64,000 nt of DNA from Eledone cirrhosa (taxonomy: Eukaryota > Mollusca > Cephalopoda > Octopoda > Eledonidae), in assembly GCA_964016885.1 (NCBI GenBank), contig OZ024743.1:176832574-176896573 (forward strand), written 5' to 3'. The stretch's first letter is position 1. Each line of letters opens with the position of its first letter. Below the pieces are notes generated by a model. It saw only the letters and a program-made list of their open reading frames with translations, ran no database searches and was not told the origin of the DNA. A program made the position numbers and the translations under genes. Below, piece after piece: positions 1 through 8,187 of this stretch.

Positions 1-37
1 TATATATATATTTATATATATATATATATATATATTT
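1..37. repeat. (TA)n microsatellite
   Basis: Nearly pure TA dinucleotides at the window start. The adjacent MITE arm begins directly at its edge. Confidence 0.9.
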
Positions 38-77
38 AGGAACGAGTAGGACCCCGACGGCTGAGCTCAAGCCATTT
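38..77 (+). repeat. Single arm of a palindromic MITE
   Basis: This 40-bp stretch matches the right arm (reverse complement) of the palindromic element at 5995-6104, sharing AGGAACGAGTAGGACCCCGA and the following CTGAGCTCAAGCCATTT. Only one arm is present, then the sequence departs, so it is half an element. Like the full copy it abuts (TA)n. Confidence 0.75.
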
Positions 78-252
78 GTTTTCTTCTAGTCTGTTCTCTC
101 TTAAAACATCTCAAACAGTATTTGAGCTTTCTTTTATTTTTAATTCAAATTTCTTGTAAAAGATAAGTAATTATTTTTCTGTGTGGTTATTTCTTATTAT
201 TTTTCGTTTTAAAAGAGTTATTTCAGCTTCAATTTATCTTTTTGATGAGACA

Positions 253-424
253 CGTAAAGGGCCATAAATCTATGCTTTGCAGCATAGAGTTATGGCCCTT
301 TACGATCTGAGTTCAAATCCCACCGAGGTTGCCTTTCATCCTTACGGGGTCGATAAAATAAAGTACCAGTAATGCACTGGGTAATTGCTGGCCTTGTGCC
401 TAAAGTAGAAACAATTATTATTAT
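253..424 (+). mobile_element. tRNA-derived SINE, family A, with inverted 5' end
   Basis: From 282 this matches the SINE at 426-632: a B-box-like GAGTTCAAATCCC, the block GGTCGATAAAATAAAGTACC, the block GCTGGCCTTGTGCC and a (ATT)n-type tail. The tRNA-like 5' end is missing. In its place 253-275 is an inverted copy of 282-304 (22 of 23 bases pair, 6-base loop), giving a strong hairpin. The structure fits 5' inversion during target-primed reverse transcription (inference). Confidence 0.8.
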
Positions 425-425
425 A

Positions 426-632
426 GAGGGCGGTGAATTGGCAGTATCGGTAGAGGGTCGGACACCATGCTTTGAGGTATAGAGTTACGGCCCTTGCCAT
501 TCTGAGTTCAAATTCCGCCGAGGTTAACTTTGCCTTTAGTCCTTACAGGGTCGATAAAATAAAGTACCAGTAATGCACTGGCTAATTGCTGGCCTTGTGC
601 CAAACGTAGAAACAATTATTATTATTATTATT
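426..632 (+). mobile_element. tRNA-derived SINE, family A
   Basis: The head is tRNA-like: an A-box-like TGGCAGTATCGG near 439 and a B-box-like GAGTTCAAATTCC at 504-516, the internal promoter expected for RNA polymerase III. A body follows containing GTCGATAAAATAAAGTACC and GGCCTTGTGCC, then an (ATT)n tail. Other copies lie at 282-424, 9491-9677 (minus) and 63153-63202 (3' stub). Octopus SINEs of tRNA origin are known; I cannot name the exact family. Confidence 0.85.
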
Positions 633-662
633 AAATATACAATATATGCATGTTACTTGAGG

Positions 663-722
663 ATCATCATCATCATCATCATTTTTACATCCACTTTTCC
701 CTGATTGCAAGGGTGGGACTTG
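663..722 (-). mobile_element. 3' tail of an RTE-B/SINE-B type element
   Basis: (ATC)n followed by the reverse complement of the tail that ends the elements at 7240-7291, 12410-12472 and 63640-63699 (CCCTTGCAAGCAGGGAAAAG in the consensus). Only about 60 bp remain, so it cannot be assigned to the LINE or the SINE. Confidence 0.7.
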
Positions 723-1399
723 ATATATAATTTAAATCTATTTAGTATATGTTAAAGGTAAATTGTAAACAAAGCCAACACATGCCTCTAGTATTTGATA
801 CCTAATATTTAAAACTCACAGTAATAATTGTTAAAATCATATTTATCTATTTATTTGGATCCGCGTGATTTTATTTTATTTTATTCCATTTTATTTTTAT
901 TTATTTATATTTATTTTTCTCATGAATACGTACTTTTTGAAGTGTCTCGGATATTATTTAAAGAAGCATACTAATAATTATAATTAACATTTGTTTGTTC
1001 AAGTTACTAAGCATACCTCTCTCTGTTGCTGGTTTTCTTTCACACTGTCTCTCTCTCTCTTCTTGCTCTTTGGATTTTCATGCTCTGCCTCTATCTCTCT
1101 TGTTCGCTTTAACCTTCTTCCTACCCTTCCCTCTCTCTCACTTTAACCTTCTCCCTACCCTTCCCTCTCTCTCTCTCTCTCTCTCCCCTCTACAGCAAAA
1201 TGGACCACATGCAAGGAGGAAATGCAAATAGAAGCCAACAAAATTGGACAAAGATAGAACTGGAGGTGATGATCAAAGGATGGAGACTGGCTGATGGGTT
1301 GCTGCCCTCATAGCGCCACATATGGCCTTGCTAAGCTGTGTCCTCAGGGAGGAAGAAAACAAAGAAAAAGAAAAGGAAGAAAATATAAACACTGACTAC
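723..1399. other. AT-rich stretch and CT-rich tract, no gene seen
   Basis: AT-rich with (TTTAT)n-like runs near 870-915 and a pyrimidine-rich tract with (CT)n at about 1020-1195. The open frame over the CT tract is low complexity and has no gene-like features. Confidence 0.6.
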
Positions 1400-2320
1400 A
1401 AAGGGTCTACGGAAAACAACATGCAGTTTAATGCTGGAAAATGTCAAGCCCAACAATACCAGCCTGCTAACACAAAGACAGTACAACATAGCTATACCAG
1501 ACCAGGAGGGATCGAAATCCCTGTGTCGAAATTGATATGAGACCTCGGGATAGACATGAGCGACGATGCATCTTTTTCTTCACACATCATGAGGGTGGCG
1601 ACAATGTACCGACGACTTGCTGGCTGGATCTTGAGGACTTTCCGGACAAGAGACAGAGAGACTATGTTGATACTATGGAGGACATTTGTCCTAAGCTGAC
1701 TGGACTACTACTCCCAACCGTGGTCACCCCATAGTATCAAACTAACTACGGAGCTTGAGACAATCTAACGAAGCTACACCAAGAGGATTTCCACGATGAA
1801 GGAGATGAGTTACTGGGAGATGCTAAAAAACTGAACCTCTGATATGCATGTGGAAAATCCTGGAGGAACTAGCACCAAACTTTGGCATTGGGAGTTGAAC
1901 CAACCCTCAAACAGGATGTCACTGTGTGGTGCCATAGGTCCCGTCTTTCACATCTAGAATAAGGAGCAGATATTACAATAGCCTGGGGTTCAAAGGCCCT
2001 CAACTCTTCAACAAGCTGCCAAGAAATTTGAGAGAACTGCATGGTGTGGATGTATTCAAGAAACATCTTGACACTCTACTATCCAGGATCCCAGATGAGC
2101 CCACAGCATGGTATGAAGGTAACCTAAGAGCAGCAGCAACAAACCACCACTTACACCAATGGCCATCCAACACAAGCTGGAGATACAACATGTAGCAACA
2201 AAGGCGTTCCCCAACATGGCCTCAGCCGGATGGCTGGAACAGGTAAAAGAGTATAGCGAGAGAGAGTCTGTGGTGCTGAGACCAGGGAGCCCACAAATCA
2301 TGGGAGCACTCAATACATGA
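1400..2320 (+). pseudogene. Decayed non-LTR retrotransposon, C-terminal RT region
   Basis: A reading frame near 1535-1800 gives DLGIDMSDDASFSSHI, then WILRTFRTRDRETM, then SRLDYYSQPWSP and SYWEMLKKLNL. These resemble the thumb and C-terminal part of jockey/CR1-type LINE reverse transcriptases. Upstream MQFNAGKCQ (about 1420) fits the end of the RT palm. Downstream, in another frame near 1985-2120, GPQLFNKLPRNLRELHG and LSRIPDEPTAWYEG fit the usual C-terminus. In-frame stops (after VLS, inside the TIQ-RSY block, after KLN) and at least one frameshift show it is dead. The catalytic YxDD part is absent. The clade assignment is uncertain. Confidence 0.65.
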
Positions 2321-2470
2321 GGAGATGCAGAGTGGGTATAGAGATATGTAAAATACTGACCATGGTGCCAAGCTTGGTGTTGCAGTCGGGATTCTACATA
2401 TCTCCCCTGTTCTCTCTCTCACACACACATACACACCCACGTATGTTTAAGACTGGGCATAGATCTGATA

Positions 2471-2472
<2 letters not shown>

Positions 2473-2522
<50 letters not shown>
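2473..2522. repeat. (TA)n microsatellite
   Basis: About 25 uninterrupted TA units; it precedes the large palindrome. Confidence 0.9.
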
Positions 2523-2524
<2 letters not shown>

Positions 2525-2732
2525 CGTTTCTGAATTTGTTTAGCAAGATTCTTTATCTGAAAACGTGTGTTGAAACCGATATTGTTATACTTTGGGAGAG
2601 TCATGTTGCCAATAAGAAACACATGCACCAGTTGCTTTCACTTCAATTTATTATAATAAATTTATAAATTTAAGAATTTATAAATTTCCGGTTGGTTGGT
2701 TGGTTCCACAACCAGATGATTGTTTATATATT

Positions 2733-2775
2733 GTCAAAGTTCTTTCGTCACACATTCTGTGACCTCTACAGTGAC
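2733..2775 (-). ncRNA. Degenerate hammerhead ribozyme motif (left arm)
   Basis: This is the mirror copy of the motif at 3336-3378. On the minus strand it keeps GUCA, stem II GUCACA/UGUGAC, GAAA and the CUU cleavage triplet followed by UGAC, but the core reads CUGUAGA instead of CUGANGA. The invariant A after CUG is therefore changed to U, which should weaken or abolish cleavage. Confidence 0.55.
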
Positions 2776-3335
2776 TGAGGATTCTTTTCTTTGTTTTTGT
2801 GCCTCTCCTTTGTTCTGTCCCATGCCATCTTGTTTTTGTGTGTGTTGTGTGCTTAGTTTGCGCATGTGTTACATCCGGGTGTCTGTGTGTGTTTATATTT
2901 GTTTATTTACATGTTACTGGTTGGTTGTTTGTTCTATGTGCATGTGTGTTTTCATTTTGTCCTTAATTGTAAGTTGTGATGTTGCTGTTCCATTCATGTT
3001 TTCTATTTAATTTTGGTTGGAGTTCATTTATGTTTATTGCCTCTGTGATCACAGAGGCAGTAAACATAAATGAACTCTAACCAAAATTAAATAGAAAACA
3101 TGAATGGAACAGCACCATCACAACTTACAATTAAGGACAAAATGAAAACACACACACACACATAGAACAAACAACCAACCAGTAACATGTAAATAAACAA
3201 ATAAATAAACAAATATAAACACACACAGACACCCGGATGTAACACATGCGCAAACTAAGCACACAACACACACAAAAACAAGATGGCGTGGGACAGAACA
3301 AAGGAGAGGCACAAAAACAAAGAAAGGAATCCCCA

Positions 3336-3378
3336 GTCACTGAAGAGGTCACAGAATGTGTGACGAAAGAACTTTGAC
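3336..3378 (+). ncRNA. Candidate type I hammerhead ribozyme (right arm)
   Basis: In order: stem I strand GUCA (3336-3339); core CUGAAGA (3340-3346), matching CUGANGA; one extra G; stem II GUCACA (3348-3353), loop GAAUG and UGUGAC (3359-3364); GAAA (3365-3368); a two-base-pair stem III (A-U, G-C) with an AA loop; cleavage triplet CUU (3372-3374); stem I return strand UGAC (3375-3378). Every conserved core base is present. An extra base after the CUGANGA box is known in some natural hammerheads. Minimal type I hammerheads with very short stem III are described from Penelope-like elements, which matches the host sequence. Cleavage is untested. Confidence 0.7.
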
Positions 3379-3533
3379 AATATATAAACAATCATCTGGT
3401 TGTGGAACCAACCAACCAACCAGAAATTTATAAATTCCTAAATTTATAAATTTATTATAATAAATTGAAGTGAAAGCAACTGGTGCGTGTGTTTCTTATT
3501 GGCAACATGACCCTCCCAAAGTATAACAATATA

Positions 3534-4209
3534 TATATATATATATATATACTACCAGAATACCAGGTGTTGCTCATGTTGTGAGGTAGCTGTAATTGGA
3601 TGAGAAAATGTAATCTATGGCACCAATATGCACTCCATGTAAGTAAATATCATACAGCTGTTTCAGTCATATTAAATAACACATGATTAAGTGAAAGTGA
3701 AAGCAGCTACATTTCATTTGAAAGTATCATTAAATAAAATATTTTCTTTACAACTTTAAATTTTTAGTGCATAATGAAGGAGGACTGAGTAATGACTGTG
3801 GCTATTTTCAAAGGCTCAGAGGGAAGGAGAGAGGTAACTTCAAACCAGAGACCTGGCCCAAATGCTTGCAAAAGAGAATTTTGAATTTGAGGGGGATGAT
3901 CAAGATTTTCTCTCTTTAAAATAAAGCAGTCATTAAAGAACCATGACATGTTTCCTTTCAAATAACCACTGAATCGATTTCCTAAAATTTCTGAAGATTG
4001 TTCATGGATTTATAATTTGATGGCACATCATCTTGTAGTTAAGGAGTGGGACTCATGTTAAATTGTGGGAGCAGGGTGCTTAATTTTATGTTGCTTTTCA
4101 TGTTAGGAGTGGGTACCTCTAAAACTAAAACACTTGAGAAATGTCCTCTGAGATATAACCACATTTCAAGCCATTCAGCCAAAGCTGTATAGGTGTCTTC
4201 TTCTTCTTC
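3534..4209. other. No gene seen
   Basis: Starts with a short (TA)n run to about 3552, then AT-rich sequence without a supported ORF or a repeat recognised elsewhere in the window. Confidence 0.6.
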
Positions 4210-4229
4210 CCCCACTTATTCTTGAGAGG

Positions 4230-4590
4230 ACCATGGGGACAGAGTCCTCAAACATTCCTTCTAGTGAGTCGTGTCAGAAGCAACTGACACCAACTCATCC
4301 AGCTGTATCCCCAAATAAGACCAGTCAAGCTCATGGATGTTATCCAACCATCTTGCTTGGAGTCTACCCTTGGGTCTCCTGCCAGTTGATTTTACTTGTA
4401 AAATCTGTCCAGTGATTCTTTCCTGAGACATTCTAACCACATGCCCATAGTATCAGAGCTGTGATCTCTCAATTCGGAGAAGTAGTGGCTCTACCTGGAG
4501 TGACTCTCTGATCTCCACACTCTATAGAGTAACGTTACACCAAAGACCCTTTGAAGGAACCCCATTTCGGCCGCTTGTATGGGCATAAGA
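4230..4590 (-). pseudogene. RTE-like LINE remnant (family C), C-terminal end
   Basis: On the minus strand the sequence decodes piecewise to AAEMGFLQRVFGVTLL, then (other frame) blocks like RIERSQL and MWLECL, then a GRPKGRL-like block. These are the region after the RT domain in RTE-type LINEs. The relative at 11320-11480 (plus) carries the same AEMGFLRRVCGVTLL string. Several frameshifts and stops break it. A 34-nt piece of its 3' portion reappears as a micro-insertion at 5732-5765. Confidence 0.6.
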
Positions 4591-4610
4591 TGTAAATTCA
4601 ATTTTTTTTC

Positions 4611-4803
4611 TTCCTGAGTAGATTAGCATTTGTTGACACAACATTAGTTACTATAGCAACACCTGACATATGCCAGCAGGTTGTTCTATCAAACACTAAC
4701 TTGTTATTTTCTAAAAGAAGCTGAAGTCCATCCATTACAAATTTCTTATCATCACGGTCTGGTAATTTATATGCAAATGATTCTAGCCAGTATTTAATAG
4801 CTT
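4611..4803 (-). pseudogene. Penelope-like reverse transcriptase fragment
   Basis: The minus strand is open for about 64 codons. It includes FVMDGLQLLLENNKLVFD, then SGVAIVTNVVSTNANLL. The first block resembles the helix before the GxAMGxxxxPxxANL motif of Penelope RTs; in the second the AMG part has drifted to AIV while the NANLL end survives. No start or stop is associated and the YADD motif is absent. It runs opposite to the Penelope-like element that begins at 4950. Similarity was judged by eye. Confidence 0.45.
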
Positions 4804-4821
4804 AAAGTTTATAACTGTGTG

Positions 4822-4825
<4 letters not shown>

Positions 4826-4862
<37 letters not shown>

Positions 4863-4909
4863 TACATATATACATGTGTGTGTGTGTGTATATATAATTG
4901 TATCTTCTT

Positions 4910-4941
<32 letters not shown>

Positions 4942-4942
4942 G
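4826..4942. repeat. (TA)n/(CA)n microsatellite cluster
   Basis: TA runs at 4826-4851 and 4918-4940 with CACACA/GTGTGT blocks between. Confidence 0.9.
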
Positions 4943-4949
4943 CGGCGAT

Positions 4950-5414
4950 GAATTAGAATCCATGATGAATTAAAATCCCTGATCAGCAAAGCCTACCCTT
5001 TTAAGAAAACCCACTGTACCAATAGGAAATGTATCATATGTAAGGTGAACCCCCGGATAAACTGTAAAACTAGAAACGTAGTCTATAGCATAAGATGTAC
5101 AGAGGGTACTTGCAGAAACATGACAACAACATACATAGGTGAGACAGCTCGTAGCATAGGTGAAAGGATAGACCAACACTGGGGGGAACTAAAAGGACGA
5201 AAAAACGGGTCAGTACTATACGAACATGCTAGACAATGACGGTAACATAGACAACATAGAAATTAGAATAATATCTAAACATAGGAATGACCCAGCAGAT
5301 AGGCAAATCAGAGAGGCCAGTGAAATAGAAATTAGAAGACCAAAGCTAAACAGAAAGAATGAGTGGAACAACAACAACACCCAAACAAACAACACTGACC
5401 TAAGGGAAGTATAA
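4950..5414 (+). pseudogene. GIY-YIG endonuclease domain of a Penelope-like element
   Basis: The frame from about 4950 reads through a Cys/His block (THCTNRKCIICK, about 5006-5041), then VVYSIRC (GIY-like), TYIGETARS (YIG-like) and GERIDQH. The Arg after YIGET is the usual catalytic Arg. The frame ends at a TGA after EHARQ (5237-5239). A second frame from 5226 continues with IRIISKHRNDPADRQIREA and PKLNRKNEWN, the typical C-terminal tail, to the stop at 5412-5414. A frameshift near 5225-5240 therefore breaks the gene. In live elements the domain nicks target DNA for reverse transcription. No start codon belongs to this truncated copy. Confidence 0.75.
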
Positions 5415-5694
5415 ATAAGTAAATAAAATAAAATAAAATAAGATAAATAAATACATACACAAGCACAATAACAACAAGCACATAAACACACACTAGCCAC
5501 CCAGCAGACACAACACTATACACACTAGTCACACATCACACATAACACTATACACACACGCAAATGCATGCGCAAAGAAGACAAAATAAAATAAGATAAA
5601 CAAACAAGCAAATAAATAAATAAATATGTAGACAGACTGAACAACAAAAAAATGGCGTAGACATACAACAGGAGGAACAATGAATATAACACCA

Positions 5695-5731
5695 CTGACG
5701 ATGTTGCAGATGTGCAACGAAAGATTTATGT
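5695..5731 (+). ncRNA. Hammerhead ribozyme-like core, Penelope 3' region
   Basis: Core CUGACGA (5695-5701), one extra U, stem II GUUGCA/UGCAAC (5703-5708 with 5713-5718) and loop GAUG, GAAA (5719-5722), then a tiny stem III and a UUA triplet (5726-5728). Stem I is weak (A-U and G-C next to the core, then a mismatch). The distal side of stem I is interrupted by an insertion starting at 5732. The layout equals that of the motif at 3336-3378, including the extra base after the box, although stem II differs in sequence, so base-pairing has been kept. Confidence 0.6.
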
Positions 5732-5765
5732 CCTCAAACACTCCTTCTAGTGAGTCGTGTCAGAA
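5732..5765 (-). mobile_element. 34-nt LINE-derived micro-insertion with 18-bp duplication
   Basis: The insert matches the sequence at about 4245-4278 (RTE family C 3' portion) with one difference, read in the same direction. GCAACGAAAGATTTATGT flanks it on both sides (5714-5731 and 5766-5783), as a target-site duplication would. It splits the 3' side of the hammerhead-like motif. Confidence 0.75.
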
Positions 5766-5994
5766 GCAACGAAAGATTTATGTAAATTATGTAAACTATA
5801 TATATGTGTTTGTGTCTATATTGTATCTGTATTATTTTTGACCGTCGGTCAGTCAATGGCAACATTGAGGACCGAGTAAGTTAGATCGCAGATATAAAAG
5901 ACAGCGAGAAGCGAAAACCAACCAAACAGTGAGTGTGTTCTGTTATTAATTCTGGCAATATTACGCAAATATGACCCTCCCCATATATATATAT

Positions 5995-6104
5995 AGGAAT
6001 GAGTAGGACCCCGACGACTGAGCTCAAACCGTTTCGACGGCTTTTAGTCCAGAATTAGCCGTCGAAATGGCTTGAGCTCAGCCGTCGGGGTCCTACTCGT
6101 TCCT
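5995..6104. mobile_element. Palindromic MITE-like element, 110 bp
   Basis: Arms of about 47 bp pair with few mismatches around a 16-base loop (TTTTAGTCCAGAATTA); ends read AGGAATGAGTAGGA and TCCTACTCGTTCCT. It follows (TA)n. One arm of the same family is at 38-77. No coding capacity, so any mobility must be in trans. Confidence 0.75.
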
Positions 6105-6516
6105 ATTACCCACTCTACTACCCTAAGTATTGAGTACTTTGGTGCGTTATGGTCCACCTGGTTCCTTACCACATTTCCTTCGTTATATATATAGATATAT
6201 GTAATGTGGGTAATAATGAATATTATCCAATTACAAGTATGATAATAGCTCAATGTAAAATAACAAGTATACTACAGAGCTGAAATACATTATAAATAAC
6301 AATCAAACAGTGTTTAAACCATTTATGCTTACTTTCCATATTATATATCTTCCTAATGTTCTCATGACAAACTTCTGATATTATTTTTGTGTTTTAACCT
6401 TTATTATATACTCTGTTGCTTCTGGCCTTGTGCTAGGATGAAATGATTGTAAGTGATTAAATGGTTTAAACACTCTGATTATTATTTATAATGTGTGTGT
6501 GAATATATATACATAA
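6105..6516. other. No gene seen
   Basis: AT-rich sequence with short TA runs near 6186 and 6500 and no supported ORF. Confidence 0.6.
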
Positions 6517-7291
6517 AATGTACGCAATGCAGATCTTGGGTACACAAAAGATGTAGTGGGATAGCAGGCAAACTAACAGGTATGGAAAACTACGTATGCA
6601 GTAGATGTACAGGGAAAGTTGGCAGTAGTAATCGCAGTGATAGACACATTTTTCCAATGGAGGTGGGTTCTATAGAAGTGGTTGATAGCTTCCGGTACCT
6701 AGGTGATCAGATTAGCATGGGGGGGGGGGGGGGGGGGGCAGAGTATCTAGAATAATACTGTTGGAAGAAGTTTAGGGAGCTGCTTCCTCTGTTGAAAAAG
6801 AAGGGTTTCTCCCTGTGTACAAAAGGACGGTTACATGATGCCTGTGTGAGGGGCGCGATGCTGTATGGTAGTGAGATATGAGCAGTAACTGCAGAGGATA
6901 TGCGACGGCTGGAGAGAAATGAAGCAAGCATGCTCCGTTGGATGTGCAATGCCAGTGCGTGAACGACCAAGCATAGACGAGTTGAGAAAGAAACTGGTAT
7001 AAGAGGGATAAGTTGTGATGCGCAGGAGAGAAGGCTGAGATGGTATGGACATGTGATGCGCATGGAGGATGACCGCTGGGTAAAGAAGTGCCAAGAAATC
7101 CCAGTAGAAGGAAGACGCAGTAGAGGTAGACCACGAAAAACATGGGCGGAGGTGGTTAGAGCAGACCTCAGATCGCTGAAACTCACGGAGGAGATGACGA
7201 AGGACTGTGACAAGTGGAGAGATGCTGTGCTGAATAGGACCTGTCCAACCCTTGCAAGCAGGGAAAAGCAGACGTAAAATGATGATGATAA
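6517..7291 (+). pseudogene. RTE-B LINE, 5'-truncated and broken
   Basis: The copy starts inside a zinc finger (CTQCRSWVHKRCSGIAGKL) and reads on through VDSFRYLGDQIS, FRELLPLL, KGRLHDACVRGAMLYGSE, RRLERNEASMLRWMCNA, RRLRWYGHVMRMEDD and GRPRKTWAEVVRADL, the post-RT part of RTE-type LINEs, ending with a stop at 7275-7277. Stop codons (after YGSEI and near 6960) and frameshifts show it is dead. A run of 20 G (6719-6738) has grown in the coding sequence. The 3' end is CCCTTGCAAGCAGGGAAAAG plus (GATGAT)n, shared with SINE-B copies. Close to the RTE-A copy at 50198 but a distinct subfamily. The RT catalytic part and endonuclease are missing. Confidence 0.8.
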
Positions 7292-8134
7292 TATATATTC
7301 CACACAGTTACAATATGTATATATACACATATATATATATGCATGTGCATATGCATATATATATATATAAATTTAATGAGCTATCTGTATAGATTCCATC
7401 TTGCTCTGCCGTTATTCACTCACTCAATGAATTTACAAAAATCACGTTGTAAATATCAGAGTGGACAACACATGTTAATTAGTAGATAAACAGGTTGGGA
7501 ACCAATAATATGCCCCAAACTGTACAGTTTCACTGCAATGTATTCTGTGCAACATATGTATCAGAAAGAGCTACACATAGAAGTCATGTAATGTTTCCTA
7601 TAATTATAAACATTACATAACTATGACAGACAAAGCCAATCATCAGCAGTGTTGAGTCCTAATCCAAATGGAAGAGACTGACACAGTCAATATGAAACTT
7701 CACAGTTACAGTGATAGCAGTTTTATACTGTGGCAGAATCACGTGACCTTCTAAAGAGGAAGGCAGTAGAACTCAGCCATTAGCAAGAAACACACTCTCG
7801 GCAGTAAAGTTCAAATAGCTGAATAAGCGCTGGAGATCTCAGCCAAGTTGTTTATGTGAATAACAAAATCAGAAATACAAAATATATATGAATTGAAGTA
7901 ATATAAAAAAGAATAAAGTTCAAATTACGATTAAAGGAAGGTATCCCACCAGGGAGAAATTATAAGTTAACGACCTAACACAGCACCCATGTCCTAACAC
8001 CCCACCCTGCATACATGTCCCTACACCCAAGTGTATAATGGACATGTGTTGAGTGGAAGAGAAGTAGCCACAGGAAGTGTGGGGGTGTGTATGTGAGAGA
8101 CTGTGGTAGCAGAGTTCTAAGGGAGGACTAGAGG

Positions 8135-8186
<52 letters not shown>
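7292..8186. other. No gene seen; TA/CA microsatellites at both ends
   Basis: TA/CA runs at about 7291-7368 and a long (TA)n at 8139-8184. Between them is non-repetitive AT-rich sequence with a small hairpin near 7586-7618 (ATGTAATGTTT pairing with AAACATTACAT). Confidence 0.6.

Positions 8187-8187
<1 letters not shown>

Larger units (their letters stand above)
2575..3533. mobile_element. Spacer-free palindrome of two Penelope-like 3' ends
   Basis: The left arm (2575-3048) is the reverse complement of the right arm (3049-3533), with the axis inside GTGATCAC and no loop. The arms differ by a few substitutions and short indels, such as an extra AAATAAAT in the right arm. Read outward from the axis, each arm has an A/C-rich stretch, a hammerhead-like core, then TTATTGGCAACATGA-CCTCCC near the outer end. 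The Penelope-like element at 4950-5982 has the same order (A/C-rich 3' region, hammerhead-like core, end at ATGACCCTCCC), so I read this as two 5'-truncated Penelope 3' ends joined head to head. (TA)n flanks both ends. The Penelope assignment is inference; the palindrome is plain. Confidence 0.75.
4950..5982 (+). mobile_element. 5'-truncated Penelope-like element
   Basis: It contains the C-terminal GIY-YIG endonuclease region (4950-5414), an A-rich 3' region with (AAATA)n-like runs (5415-5690), a hammerhead-like core (5695-5731, interrupted by a small insertion) and a distal part to about 5982 with a TATA-like GATATAAAAG near 5890. It ends GCAAATATGACCCTCCC, matching the outer ends of the palindrome at 2575-3533. 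The RT domain has been lost. Confidence 0.65.

Noticed and set aside
426..520. tRNA gene
   Set aside because: The tRNA-like head belongs to a repeated SINE with a body and tail and has no clear cloverleaf or anticodon stem. The same holds for SINE-B heads.
2317..3391. ORFs of about 90-116 codons in the palindrome
   Set aside because: The two cysteine/valine-rich ORFs are mirror copies from the two arms and arise from GTGT-rich Penelope 3' sequence.
6707..7330. 207-codon minus-strand ORF
   Set aside because: It is antisense to the RTE-B remnant and begins in microsatellite sequence; the plus strand gives the recognisable protein.
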